In this document: positions 16,734-24,388 of the stretch, piece after piece
How the letters are laid out: the number at the start of each line of letters is the position of its first letter
How positions within the stretch are numbered: the first letter of the stretch is position 1
Assembly (NCBI GenBank): GCA_018267705.1
Contig: JAFDXX010000007.1
Coordinates: forward strand, 310,001-374,000
Direction of reading: 5' to 3'
DNA: 64,000 bases
From: Bacteroidota bacterium
GTDB taxonomy: Bacteria > Bacteroidota > Bacteroidia > Chitinophagales > Chitinophagaceae
The notes under the pieces: model-generated
The model's input: only the letters and a program-made list of their open reading frames with translations
The model's database searches: none
What the model was told of the DNA's origin: nothing
Translations under genes and position numbers: made by a program

Positions 16734-18581
16734 TTAATATCCTCTTACATTTTTTCCTTCCATAAAATTTAAGAAGGCTTTGTTACAAACTTTGTTACCG
16801 CCGGGTGTTGGATAATTTCCTGTAAAATACCAATCGCCCGTATTGGTGGGGCAACTTTCGTGTAAGTCTTCAATGGTTTGATATATTACTTCAACCGGAA
16901 TATTTATTTCTGATGGTGTAATAAGTTCTGCAATTTTTAATGAAATTTCTTCGGCAGTAAATGGTTTATAAATTTGTTTTACTACATTCTGTGTATGTAA
17001 TTGATTGTCTTTTTGTAGTTGTTTTATTTTTTCTAAAGTTTTGGTTAAAATATTTTCAAGTCCTTTTTCTTTTAATAAAGTAATAGCTGCACGAAAGGCA
17101 ATAAAATCGCCCATTTTACTCATATCAATACCATAACAATCAGGGTAGCGAATTTGTGGTGCAGAAGAAAGAACAATTATTTTTTTAGGTTGTAAACGTG
17201 CTAACATTCTTACAATACTTTCTTTTAAAGTAGTGCCTCTTACAATACTATCATCTATAACTATTAAAGTATCTTCATTCTTTTTTAAGGTGCCGTAAGT
17301 AATATCATAAACGTGTTGCACCATTTCATTACGGCTGCTATCTTCTGTAATAAATGTTCTAAGTTTTACATCTTTAATTGCAATTTTTTCTTGACGTATT
17401 TTTCTGTTAATCATTTCTTCCAACTTTTCAGGAGTTACATTTCCATTCCAACTTAAAATACGATCAATTTTTATTTTATTTAAATACTCTTCCATCCCTT
17501 TTACTAAACCATAAAAAGCAATTTCAGCAGTATTGGGTATGTATGAGAAAATGGTGTTTTTTAAATTATAATTTATACGTTCTAAAACAGTTTTACTTAA
17601 ATGATGACCCAATGCAATTCTTTCTCTGTAAATTTTTTCATCACTTCCTCTTGAAAAATAAATTCTTTCAAACGAGCAGGCTCTTCTTTCTTGTGGTTCT
17701 ATTACTTGTTGTATGGTATAATTTCCTTTATTGTCAACAATTAAAGCCTTACCGGGCAATAGTTCCAGTACTTCATTTTCTGCAACATTAAATGTTGTTC
17801 TTATAGCTGCACGTTCACTTGCAGCAACAATAACTTCATCATTTATATAATAATATGCCGGGCGAATACCATGAGCATCTCTCATTATAAAACTAAAACC
17901 GTTGCCAATTAAGCCGCCTACGGTAAAACCTCCATCAAATAATTGCGTTGCTTTTTTTAATGCTCCGCCAACATCGGGATGATTGGGATTTTTATCATCT
18001 TCTTTTAATAAGAAATGATGGATGGTTTCCATCATAGCGGCAAGATCACTTTGTTTCTGAAACTCACCGGGATTAATATTCAACAAATCATACAATTCAT
18101 CTGTATTTACCAAATTAAAATTTCCGGCTAATGCTAAATTTTTTGAAGGTTGTATACTTCTTTTTATAAAAGGATGGCAAAATTCAACATTGTTTTTTCC
18201 TTGTGTTCCGTATCGCAAATGCCCCAACAATAATTCTCCAAGCATTGGTAAATTTCCTTTCATTAAATTAGGAAATTGTTTAATGTCTGATTGATATTTT
18301 TCTAATTCTTTTACTTCTTCACCTATCTTAAAAAAAATATCGGCAATAGATTGTGGTTGATTGCTACGAATTCGGTGTAAAAAAGGGTAACCTGTTTCAA
18401 CATTTAGTTTAACGGCTGCAACACCTGCTCCATCTTGCCCGCGATTGTGTTGTTTTTCCATTAATAAGTACAACTTGTTTAAGCCATACATTACAGTGCC
18501 GTATTGCTGCAAGTAATAAGAGAAAGATTTGCGTAAACGAATAAAAGCTAAGCCACACTCGTGTTTTATTGCATCACTCAT
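16734..18581 (-). CDS. Amidophosphoribosyltransferase-like protein (long Bacteroidota form of PurF)
   Basis: Two-domain protein of 615 residues: an N-terminal glutamine amidotransferase domain (Ntn hydrolase) with the candidate nucleophile Cys9 in KHECGLAFIRL and the motif EKQHNRGQDGAGVA, then a phosphoribosyltransferase domain with the PRPP loop TLIVIDDSIVRGTTLKES near residue 440. It would make phosphoribosylamine from PRPP and glutamine, the first step of purine synthesis. It is about 100 residues longer than classic PurF. Many Bacteroidota carry such a long form besides an ordinary PurF, so its exact role may differ. If Cys9 is the catalytic residue, an eight-residue propeptide must be removed. 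Confidence 0.85.
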   Translation of the reverse strand: MSDAIKHECGLAFIRLRKSFSYYLQQYGTVMYGLNKLYLLMEKQHNRGQDGAGVAAVKLNVETGYPFLHRIRSNQPQSIADIFFKIGEEVKELEKYQSDIKQFPNLMKGNLPMLGELLLGHLRYGTQGKNNVEFCHPFIKRSIQPSKNLALAGNFNLVNTDELYDLLNINPGEFQKQSDLAAMMETIHHFLLKEDDKNPNHPDVGGALKKATQLFDGGFTVGGLIGNGFSFIMRDAHGIRPAYYYINDEVIVAASERAAIRTTFNVAENEVLELLPGKALIVDNKGNYTIQQVIEPQERRACSFERIYFSRGSDEKIYRERIALGHHLSKTVLERINYNLKNTIFSYIPNTAEIAFYGLVKGMEEYLNKIKIDRILSWNGNVTPEKLEEMINRKIRQEKIAIKDVKLRTFITEDSSRNEMVQHVYDITYGTLKKNEDTLIVIDDSIVRGTTLKESIVRMLARLQPKKIIVLSSAPQIRYPDCYGIDMSKMGDFIAFRAAITLLKEKGLENILTKTLEKIKQLQKDNQLHTQNVVKQIYKPFTAEEISLKIAELITPSEINIPVEVIYQTIEDLHESCPTNTGDWYFTGNYPTPGGNKVCNKAFLNFMEGKNVRGY

Positions 18582-18590
18582 AATAATTAT

Positions 18591-18624
18591 AAAAAAGAAA
18601 AGACGAAGTTAATGCTTCGTCTTT
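18591..18624 (-). terminator. Rho-independent terminator after the FMN reductase
   Basis: Read on the minus strand: a 10-bp perfect stem AAAGACGAAG / CTTCGTCTTT with a 6-nt loop followed by a long T-rich run. It separates the pirin/YceI/reductase group from the PurF-like gene. Confidence 0.9.
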
Positions 18625-18640
18625 GTATGAAATATTAAAT

Positions 18641-19192
18641 CTATTTAAGGTGGTGGTGTACAGATTCTGCCAACCATAAAAATTCTTTTATAAACGTATC
18701 AATTGCCGTTTGAAAGTTAGTGTCTAATAAGTTTCCTTCAACATCAAACTTTTTATCTACCTGTGGTGTAATTAATAAATAAGGAGAGGCAATTCCAAAC
18801 AATGCGGGTACTAATAATAGTAATTGTTGGCTGCTTCTTGCACCACCTAATGCACCGGTTGATGCTGTTGATAATGCAAATACTTTTTTTGTTTGTTTAG
18901 GAAAATGATCTAATAAGTTTTGTAGTGCCGGCGAATAACTTCCATTATACTCTGGTGTTACAATTATAAATGCATTGGCAGCAAACATTCTTTTTGCCAA
19001 AGGTTTAAATTTTTCCGGAGCTTCTTCAACACTTTTATATACGTTTTGTAATAAGCCCAATTCATAATCACGTACATCAATTAAACCAATATGGTGAGTT
19101 GATTTTTTTTGTATTTCTTTTTGAAGAAATAAAGCTAATCTGGTTGTAACGCTTCCTTGTCTTGGGCTTCCGCTTATAATTTCTATATTCAT
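18641..19192 (-). CDS. NADPH-dependent FMN reductase family protein
   Basis: Flavodoxin-like oxidoreductase of 183 residues. It has the phosphate-binding start EIISGSPRQGSVTTRLALFL and the family motif VTPEYNGSYSPALQNLLDHF, plus ALGGARSSQQLL close to the flavin site. These cytoplasmic enzymes reduce FMN, quinones or azo compounds with NAD(P)H and often serve against electrophile or oxidative stress. It lies downstream of pirin and yceI, and the 79-nt gap before it holds a perfect hairpin. Regulation by the nearby MarR protein is inferred from the shared operators. Confidence 0.88.
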   Translation of the reverse strand: MNIEIISGSPRQGSVTTRLALFLQKEIQKKSTHHIGLIDVRDYELGLLQNVYKSVEEAPEKFKPLAKRMFAANAFIIVTPEYNGSYSPALQNLLDHFPKQTKKVFALSTASTGALGGARSSQQLLLLVPALFGIASPYLLITPQVDKKFDVEGNLLDTNFQTAIDTFIKEFLWLAESVHHHLK

Positions 19193-19206
19193 ATCTGCTT
19201 ATTCAA

Positions 19207-19227
19207 TTGCACATTAATTATGTGCAA
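19207..19227. repeat. Perfect inverted repeat between yceI and the FMN reductase gene
   Basis: TTGCACAT-TAATT-ATGTGCAA: 8-bp arms with a 5-nt centre, without a T-run on either strand. It lies 15 nt upstream of the reductase start, so it could be an operator or an mRNA processing structure rather than a terminator. Confidence 0.45.
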
Positions 19228-19271
19228 CTTTATTATTACCTGTTAAATTTATTTTGCTTTCAATAGCATTA

Positions 19272-19799
19272 TTATGCTTGTTTTACAAATTGAACATTAA
19301 AGTTTAATTTAATATCTTCGCTTACTAATACACCACCTGCTTCTAAAGCTGCATTCCATGTTAAACCAAAATCTGTTCTATTAATTTTTCCTGTTGCTTC
19401 AAAACCTGCTTTTGTTTGCCCCCAAGGATCTTTAGCTAACCCTAAAAATTCTACATTTAATGTTACGGGTTGGGTAGTGTTTTTAATAGTTAAATTTCCG
19501 GTTAAAGCGTAATCATTACCATCAATTTTTTTAAATTCAGTTGATACAAATTTTAATACCGGATATTTTTCTGTTGCAAAAAAATCATTACTTTTTAAGT
19601 GTTCGTCTCTTTGTGTATTATTGGTGTTAACACTTGCTGTATTGGCTTCAAAAGAAATTTTAGCATCGGTAAAATCTTCTTTTTCAGATTCAATAGTTGC
19701 CTCAAATTGTGTAAAGCTTCCGGTTACATTTGTAATCATTAAATGTTTTGCTTTAAAAGTAATTTCGCTGTGTGCAGCATCAATTTTATAAGTGCTCAT
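19272..19799 (-). CDS. YceI family lipid-binding-type protein
   Basis: YceI-like lipocalin-fold protein of 175 residues. It starts YKIDAAHSEITFKAKHL and has the family stretches TGSFTQFEATIE, KYPVLKFVSTEF, LTGNLTIKNTTQPVTLNVEF and INRTDFGLTWNAALEAGGVLVSEDIKL. Family members bind isoprenoid-type lipids; E. coli YceI is periplasmic, but this protein has no signal peptide and is probably cytoplasmic, as are many Bacteroidota copies. It follows pirin by 33 nt in the same transcription unit. Confidence 0.92.
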   Translation of the reverse strand: MSTYKIDAAHSEITFKAKHLMITNVTGSFTQFEATIESEKEDFTDAKISFEANTASVNTNNTQRDEHLKSNDFFATEKYPVLKFVSTEFKKIDGNDYALTGNLTIKNTTQPVTLNVEFLGLAKDPWGQTKAGFEATGKINRTDFGLTWNAALEAGGVLVSEDIKLNFNVQFVKQA

Positions 19800-19832
19800 T
19801 TTTTTTAATTTTAAAAATTTATAAATAATTGT

Positions 19833-20711
19833 TTATACTATTGTTGGTGTTGCTTCAATTAATACTCCCATTTTTCCCATTTGATAATCTTTAAACGCCT
19901 GCATTATTTCTGTTTGTGTATTCATTACAAAAGGACCGTGTGCTGCAATGGGTTCATTAATTGGTTCTCCGCTTCCAACAAAAAATAATGTATGGGCATT
20001 AGCGTTAATGGCAAATGTTTCTCCATCATTATTAAAGGTTGCTAACTGTTTACTGCTTACTGTTTCTTTTTCGTTTACAATAACTTCTCCTTCTAAAACA
20101 TATAATAATGTGTTGTAATGTTTTGGAAAAGAAAAAACAAAAGAGCCTCCTTTTTTCATTTCTCCCATATAAGTATTTACGGGTGTAAATGTTGGAATGA
20201 TCCCTTTTACTCCGTTTAACTCTCCTGCGGGAATAAGAATGGTTGTTAATTTATCTTCTGTAACAATTGACGGTGTTTCATTTTTAGTTGCAGGATAATA
20301 TTTAGGTTCATCCATTTTATGCTTAGCTGGTGTATTTACCCAAACTTGTAAAAGATTTTGCTCTCCACCATGTTCAAAAATATTTGCGGGCATTCTTTCG
20401 CTGTGTATAATGCCCATTCCGGCACTCGTCCATTGTGTGCCTCCTTCATTTACAACATGATTATTACCACGACTATCTTGATGATGTACTCCGCCTTTAT
20501 AAATAAAGCTTACGGGTGAAAATCCACGATGTGGGTGTGGGCCTACACCTTGTAAATGTGTTGGAATATTTTTATCGGCAATAGATTTCCCATGATGAAA
20601 TACTAAAAATGGATTTAAGAATTCGTTATTAAATGGTAGTAATTCTTGCACATGCATGCTGCCCACATTAATGGCTCTTCCTTTTATTATTTGTTTAATT
20701 GTTTTGTTCAT
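19833..20711 (-). CDS. Pirin family protein
   Basis: Bicupin protein of 292 residues. The N-terminal cupin carries the full iron site: His59 and His61 in HPHRGF, His103 and Glu105 in IIHSERMP. The motif GGVHHQDSRGNNHVVNEGG-like segment and WTSAGMGI are typical of pirins. Bacterial pirins act as quercetin 2,3-dioxygenases or redox-linked regulators in the cytoplasm. The gene is first in the pirin-yceI-reductase group, and a palindrome like that in front of marR lies about 135 nt upstream. Confidence 0.92.
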   Translation of the reverse strand: MNKTIKQIIKGRAINVGSMHVQELLPFNNEFLNPFLVFHHGKSIADKNIPTHLQGVGPHPHRGFSPVSFIYKGGVHHQDSRGNNHVVNEGGTQWTSAGMGIIHSERMPANIFEHGGEQNLLQVWVNTPAKHKMDEPKYYPATKNETPSIVTEDKLTTILIPAGELNGVKGIIPTFTPVNTYMGEMKKGGSFVFSFPKHYNTLLYVLEGEVIVNEKETVSSKQLATFNNDGETFAINANAHTLFFVGSGEPINEPIAAHGPFVMNTQTEIMQAFKDYQMGKMGVLIEATPTIV

Positions 20712-20845
20712 AATTTTTCATTTGTTGTTGCGTTTAAACAACGTAGTGTTATATTAAGGTTTCACAGGAATTTCAATTAATAAATATTCTGTGTTACTAT
20801 TTGCTTTGTGAATTATTGTTTTCAAATTAGTTTCTTTTATTTTGC

Positions 20846-20857
20846 ATGTATATACAT
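20846..20857. promoter_or_regulatory. Probable MarR operator before the pirin group
   Basis: Perfect 12-bp palindrome ATGTATATACAT (flanked as GC...AT). Its core CATGTAT-TACA is shared with the palindrome in the marR promoter. It lies in the 163-nt gap between marR and pirin, where no other function is visible. Confidence 0.55.
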
Positions 20858-20874
20858 ATAATATGATAAAAAAA

Positions 20875-21333
20875 TTATCGCTCGTTTTCTCTTATTTTTT
20901 CAAGTAGTTCATTTAATGTAACGGCATCTTTATTAGTTAGAGAAACCGTTTCTTCATATATTTCATCAATCTTTTTTGTTGAAGATTCCAGCACACTTAA
21001 CCCGGCTTGTGTTAAAGACATCACCGTTTGTCTGCCATCATGTTCTCCTTGTGTGCGTTTTACTAATTTTTTTACCACTAACCTGTCTATAATTCTTGGC
21101 ACATTTGAATTTTTTTCAATCATTCTTCCGGCAATATCTTTTACGCACATTTGGTTGGGGTGCTTACCTTTTAAAATTCGCAAAACATTATATTGCTCGT
21201 GTGTTAAACCAAATTCTTTTAATTCTTTGCAGCTTAATGTTTTTAACCACCAAGCGGTATACAAAATATTTAGCCCAGCTTTATGCACTTCGTTTTTAAA
21301 TTTATTGCTTTGTATAACGTTTTCTAATTTCAC
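20875..21333 (-). CDS. MarR family transcriptional regulator
   Basis: Winged-helix dimeric regulator, 152 residues from a GTG start. It shows the MarR pattern: LTHEQYNVLRILKGKHPNQMCVKDIAGRM (recognition region), DRLVVKKLVKRTQGEHDGRQTVMSLTQAGLSVL (wing with the D-x-R motif), then a C-terminal dimer helix. The frame can be extended to an ATG at 21369, but that start lies upstream of a well-formed promoter and operator, so I prefer the GTG at 21333, which sits 4 nt after the -7 element. It probably represses itself and the downstream pirin/YceI/reductase genes, responding to an oxidant or aromatic ligand. The ligand is unknown. Confidence 0.88.
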   Translation of the reverse strand: MKLENVIQSNKFKNEVHKAGLNILYTAWWLKTLSCKELKEFGLTHEQYNVLRILKGKHPNQMCVKDIAGRMIEKNSNVPRIIDRLVVKKLVKRTQGEHDGRQTVMSLTQAGLSVLESSTKKIDEIYEETVSLTNKDAVTLNELLEKIRENER

Positions 21334-21337
21334 AGCA

Positions 21338-21370
21338 CAAATATACATGTATGTACACGTAAATTCCAAA
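21338..21370 (-). promoter_or_regulatory. marR promoter
   Basis: On the minus strand TTTG (21370-21367) and TATATTTG (21345-21338, exact TAnnTTTG) are 21 nt apart. The GTG start begins 4 nt after the -7 element. The operator palindrome fills the spacer, an ideal place for repression. Confidence 0.6.
21345..21360. promoter_or_regulatory. Probable MarR operator in the marR promoter
   Basis: ACATGTATGTACACGT is an imperfect 16-bp palindrome. Aligned by centre it shares CATGTAT-TACA with the palindrome at 20846-20857. It lies between the -33 and -7 elements. Confidence 0.55.
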
Positions 21371-21497
21371 TTTATTTTTCCTTTCTCGGTAAATTAAGAT
21401 GCTTAATAAGAAAATAAATGTGAGTTATGCTATTTCTATACCAATAACCTAGGTTTCTTACTTTATGCTAAATACATTAAAGTAGTAAATTAGAGCT

Positions 21498-21505
21498 TAC
21501 TTTTG
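21498..21505 (+). promoter_or_regulatory. Bacteroidota -7 promoter element for the beta-lactamase
   Basis: TACTTTTG matches TAnnTTTG exactly, 17 nt before the ATG at 21523. No clear -33 TTTG was found. Confidence 0.5.
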
Positions 21506-21522
21506 CCGCAAAATTTTGTTTT

Positions 21523-22341
21523 ATGAAATTGCGAACTGTTTCTTGTTTTATATTATTTATATCGTTCCTTATACTACATTCTTGTTCTCCCAACAATGTA
21601 ACTATTGATAATTCATTACAAAAATATTTTGATAGCAATCATGTAACCGGAACTTTTGCACTATTTGATAACGGCTCCGGACAATTTACTGTTTATAATT
21701 TACCTCGTTATAAAGATTCAGCTTTCTTACCTGCATCTACTTTTAAAATTGTAAACTCATTAATTGGTTTACAAATAGGAAAAATTACGAATGAAAAAAT
21801 GATAATTAAATGGGATGGTGTTAAACGTTGGAATGAAGCATGGAATAAAGATTTAACTATGGAAGAAGCTTTTAAATTATCTGCTGTTCCATACTATCAA
21901 GAAGTAGCAAGAAGAATAGGAAAAGATACCATGCAATTTTGGTTAGATAGTTTGCATTACGGCAATAAAAAAATTGGTGGGGCTATAGACAGTTTTTGGT
22001 TAAACAATTCTTTAAAAGTAACAGCCGATGAACAATTGGGTTTGGTTAAGCGTTTATACTTTGACCAATTACCTTTTGATAAACGCACTCAGAGTATTGT
22101 AAAAAAAATAATGCTACAAGAAAATAATGCCAATTATAGTTTAAGTTACAAAACAGGTTTTGGTTATAAAGAAGACGGTAAATCATTAGCATGGATAGTG
22201 GGCTGGGTTGAAGAAAATAAGCACCCGTATTTTTTTGCATTAAATATTGAAGGTGCTCATGACGCCGATTTAGTAAATATGCGAATGACTATTTTAAAAG
22301 GTATTTTAAAACAATTGGATTTTTTACAAGGAAAGCGATAG
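21523..22341 (+). CDS. Class D (OXA-like) beta-lactamase, lipoprotein
   Basis: Serine beta-lactamase of 272 residues with all class D motifs in order: Ser72-T-F-K75 (nucleophile and carbamylated Lys), S120-A-V122, Y146-G-N148, Trp159 (which shields the carbamate) and K210-T-G212. A lipoprotein signal with Cys21 (LILHSCS) precedes the domain, so the enzyme is anchored in a membrane facing the periplasm. It has its own promoter, nothing mobile nearby and base composition like its neighbours, so it looks like an intrinsic chromosomal gene. Activity range cannot be judged; BlaR-type sensors share this fold, but no sensor membrane domain is present. Confidence 0.92.
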   Translation: MKLRTVSCFILFISFLILHSCSPNNVTIDNSLQKYFDSNHVTGTFALFDNGSGQFTVYNLPRYKDSAFLPASTFKIVNSLIGLQIGKITNEKMIIKWDGVKRWNEAWNKDLTMEEAFKLSAVPYYQEVARRIGKDTMQFWLDSLHYGNKKIGGAIDSFWLNNSLKVTADEQLGLVKRLYFDQLPFDKRTQSIVKKIMLQENNANYSLSYKTGFGYKEDGKSLAWIVGWVEENKHPYFFALNIEGAHDADLVNMRMTILKGILKQLDFLQGKR

Positions 22342-22374
22342 CCGATTATTATATTAAGAGTAAAAAACAAATTA

Positions 22375-23253
22375 TTACATCAACTCTTTATTTGCCAGTT
22401 CAACTATTTTTTTTTGTTTCCAATTATACCAAGGGTGAGGTATTGTTTTTTTCATTACAGTATCAATACTTCTCATTCCAAATAAATTCCAAACACCATT
22501 TAATTTTCCGCTTAAAGAACTTTGCATAGCACGCAAACTCATGGCAAAACCGCTATCTAAATATTCCATATGATGCCAATATCCGGCAGGCATAAATAAA
22601 GTATCGCCATGCTCTAAAGTAACATCATAGCCTTCTGCTTTTTTTAATGCAGGAAATTTTTCGTAATCAACTTTACTTTTTTCCGCATCATAATAATTGC
22701 TAAAATCTACCATACTTAAAACCTCATACGGCTTTCTATATATTTTATGCTGTTCTTCAAATGGAAATAATAATACTCTTTTTCTTCCAATAAATTGTGT
22801 ATGCAAAATGTGGCTTACATCTATATCAAAATGCATGTGTGTAATAGCTCCTTCTCCGCCAGTAAATAACATAGGATAGCGTTTTACAAAACCAGTCATT
22901 AATTCATCGGGCCACGTAAAATCATTAATTAATTGTGGAGCATGATCAAAAATATTAAACAAAAAAATTCTCCAACCTGCGGGCCCGGCACTAATCATAT
23001 CAATATATTCTCCAAAGGTTTTATAATCATCTGCCGTATTTATTGGTGTATAGGCATCACTTTTTATATTATTATATAATGCTACTTTTTTGTTTCCTAC
23101 CAATTCTTTAAAAAAAGCCCAATTCCATTTGTTATAAGCAGGCCACTGTTTTGATAAGTTTTTGATTATTACCGGAGTAGAAGTATTGTAATATTTATTT
23201 TTAAACTCGTTTCCGTTTATATTTTCAACTATATCTATTGCTTTCAGTTTCAT
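22375..23253 (-). CDS. Cupin-like (JmjC-type) Fe(II)/2-oxoglutarate oxygenase family protein
   Basis: A 292-residue protein of the cupin_8/JmjC-like family. The metal triad is visible: His141 and Asp143 in THMHFDIDVSHIL and a distal His at 227 or 228 in MPAGYWHHMEY. The early motif TPVIIKNLSKQWPAYNKWNW and RKRVLLFPFEEQ are typical of factor-inhibiting-HIF-like proteins, which hydroxylate proteins or RNA using 2-oxoglutarate and oxygen. The target is unknown. The gene is convergent with the beta-lactamase and divergent from rpmH. Confidence 0.88.
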   Translation of the reverse strand: MKLKAIDIVENINGNEFKNKYYNTSTPVIIKNLSKQWPAYNKWNWAFFKELVGNKKVALYNNIKSDAYTPINTADDYKTFGEYIDMISAGPAGWRIFLFNIFDHAPQLINDFTWPDELMTGFVKRYPMLFTGGEGAITHMHFDIDVSHILHTQFIGRKRVLLFPFEEQHKIYRKPYEVLSMVDFSNYYDAEKSKVDYEKFPALKKAEGYDVTLEHGDTLFMPAGYWHHMEYLDSGFAMSLRAMQSSLSGKLNGVWNLFGMRSIDTVMKKTIPHPWYNWKQKKIVELANKELM

Positions 23254-23396
23254 AGCAAAAATTTGTTTGCAAAAGTAGGTTTCCTAATTAAAAAAATTAC
23301 GATAAAACTATTGTAAACGAGTGAATATTATAGCCTGCACATAAATTGATACCCAAAAATATTTCATTAAATAGCAAAAAAATGGTGTAAACCCCT

Positions 23397-23404
23397 TACA
23401 TTTG
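23397..23404 (+). promoter_or_regulatory. Bacteroidota -7 promoter element for rpmH-rnpA-yidD
   Basis: TACATTTG matches TAnnTTTG exactly and leaves a leader of about 77 nt before the rpmH start. Confidence 0.55.
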
Positions 23405-23484
23405 CCGTCCTTTCACAAAATAGTGGCATGGTGGTCACTGTATAGTTGAAACAATATTGTTGGAGTTAGTAAAAAAAATTAAAC

Positions 23485-23640
23485 ATGAAACGTACATTTC
23501 AACCACACAAACGTCGTCGTAAATCAGTTCATGGTTTTCGTAAACGTATGCAAACTGCTAATGGCCGTAAAGTATTAGCCAGCCGCAGAGCGAAAGGCCG
23601 TAGGAAACTAACTGTTTCTAGCGAAAAAGGATTAAAATAA
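23485..23640 (+). CDS. rpmH: 50S ribosomal protein L34
   Basis: A 51-residue, very basic protein: [18 protein letters not shown] at the start, followed by [19 protein letters not shown], the family signature. It is a component of the large ribosomal subunit. It is followed by a hairpin with a T-run, then rnpA and yidD, the order conserved in most bacteria and often close to the replication origin. Confidence 0.97.
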   Translation: MKRTFQPHKRRRKSVHGFRKRMQTANGRKVLASRRAKGRRKLTVSSEKGLK

Positions 23641-23672
23641 TCATCAGCACCTTTTAGGTGTTAGTATATTTG

Positions 23673-23705
23673 AAGTTCTGCTTACTTATAAGCAGAACTT
23701 TTTTA
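23673..23705 (+). terminator. Terminator or attenuator between rpmH and rnpA
   Basis: AAGTTCTGCTTA / TAAGCAGAACTT perfect 12-bp stem with a 4-nt loop and a T-run. It lies 9 nt before the rnpA start, so partial termination would lower rnpA expression relative to rpmH. Confidence 0.88.
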
Positions 23706-23714
23706 GTTTATAAT

Positions 23715-24122
23715 ATGCCCACTTCATTTTCATACAATAAACAAGAAAAACTAAAGAGCCGAAAACTACTTGAAGAAGTGTTTACTAAAGGGCAATCTTT
23801 TCACATATTTCCCTTTAAAGTATTTTATATTTCAACCAATATTGAACTTGATTTTCCTATAAAAGCCGGAGTGGGGGCAAGCAGTAAAACTTTTAAAAAA
23901 GCTGTTGATAGAAATTATATTAAACGATTAATTCGCGAAGCATATAGATTAAACAAAATACCTTTGCATAATTATATACACGAACATAAAAAACAACTTG
24001 CCGTTTTTATTTTATATGTTGGGAAAGAATTACCGCAACTGCAACAACTGCAAACTAAAATGCCTTTGGTTATTGATAAATTAATAAATGCTTTTAATGA
24101 AAGTGCTACTGCAAATACTTAG
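23715..24122 (+). CDS. rnpA: Ribonuclease P protein component
   Basis: Protein subunit of RNase P, which helps the catalytic RNA cut 5' leaders from tRNA precursors. 135 residues; starts [20 protein letters not shown] and has the RNR-type signature [15 protein letters not shown] longer frame begins at 23658, but that would place the start inside the terminator hairpin, so the ATG at 23715 is preferred. The end overlaps yidD by 35 nt. Confidence 0.94.
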   Translation: MPTSFSYNKQEKLKSRKLLEEVFTKGQSFHIFPFKVFYISTNIELDFPIKAGVGASSKTFKKAVDRNYIKRLIREAYRLNKIPLHNYIHEHKKQLAVFILYVGKELPQLQQLQTKMPLVIDKLINAFNESATANT

Positions 24123-24327
24123 TTATCCTTTTATATTGGTTATAAAATTTTATCAATATGTAATTTCTCCTGCATTAGGCCCCAAATGCAGATATATACC
24201 AACTTGCTCGCAATACGCAATTGAATCATTAAAAAAATATGGATTATTTAAAGGAAGTTGGTTGGCATTAAAACGAATTTCAAGTTGTCATCCGTGGGGC
24301 GGGCACGGGCACGATCCTGTTCCTTAG
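24088..24327 (+). CDS. yidD: Membrane protein insertion efficiency factor YidD
   Basis: Small membrane-associated protein of 79 residues (76 if the ATG at 24097 is used). It has the family pattern: a hydrophobic start ([21 protein letters not shown]) and [15 protein letters not shown] with two conserved Cys, ending [14 protein letters not shown]. It helps insertion of membrane proteins by YidC. It overlaps rnpA by 35 nt, a common arrangement. No yidC follows here; the next gene is a DNA polymerase subunit. Confidence 0.95.
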   Translation: MLLMKVLLQILSYPFILVIKFYQYVISPALGPKCRYIPTCSQYAIESLKKYGLFKGSWLALKRISSCHPWGGHGHDPVP

Positions 24328-24388
24328 AAATTATTGGTTTAAAACCAGAAATTTAAAATTACCAACCTGCTTTTTTTATCTTCGTTGT

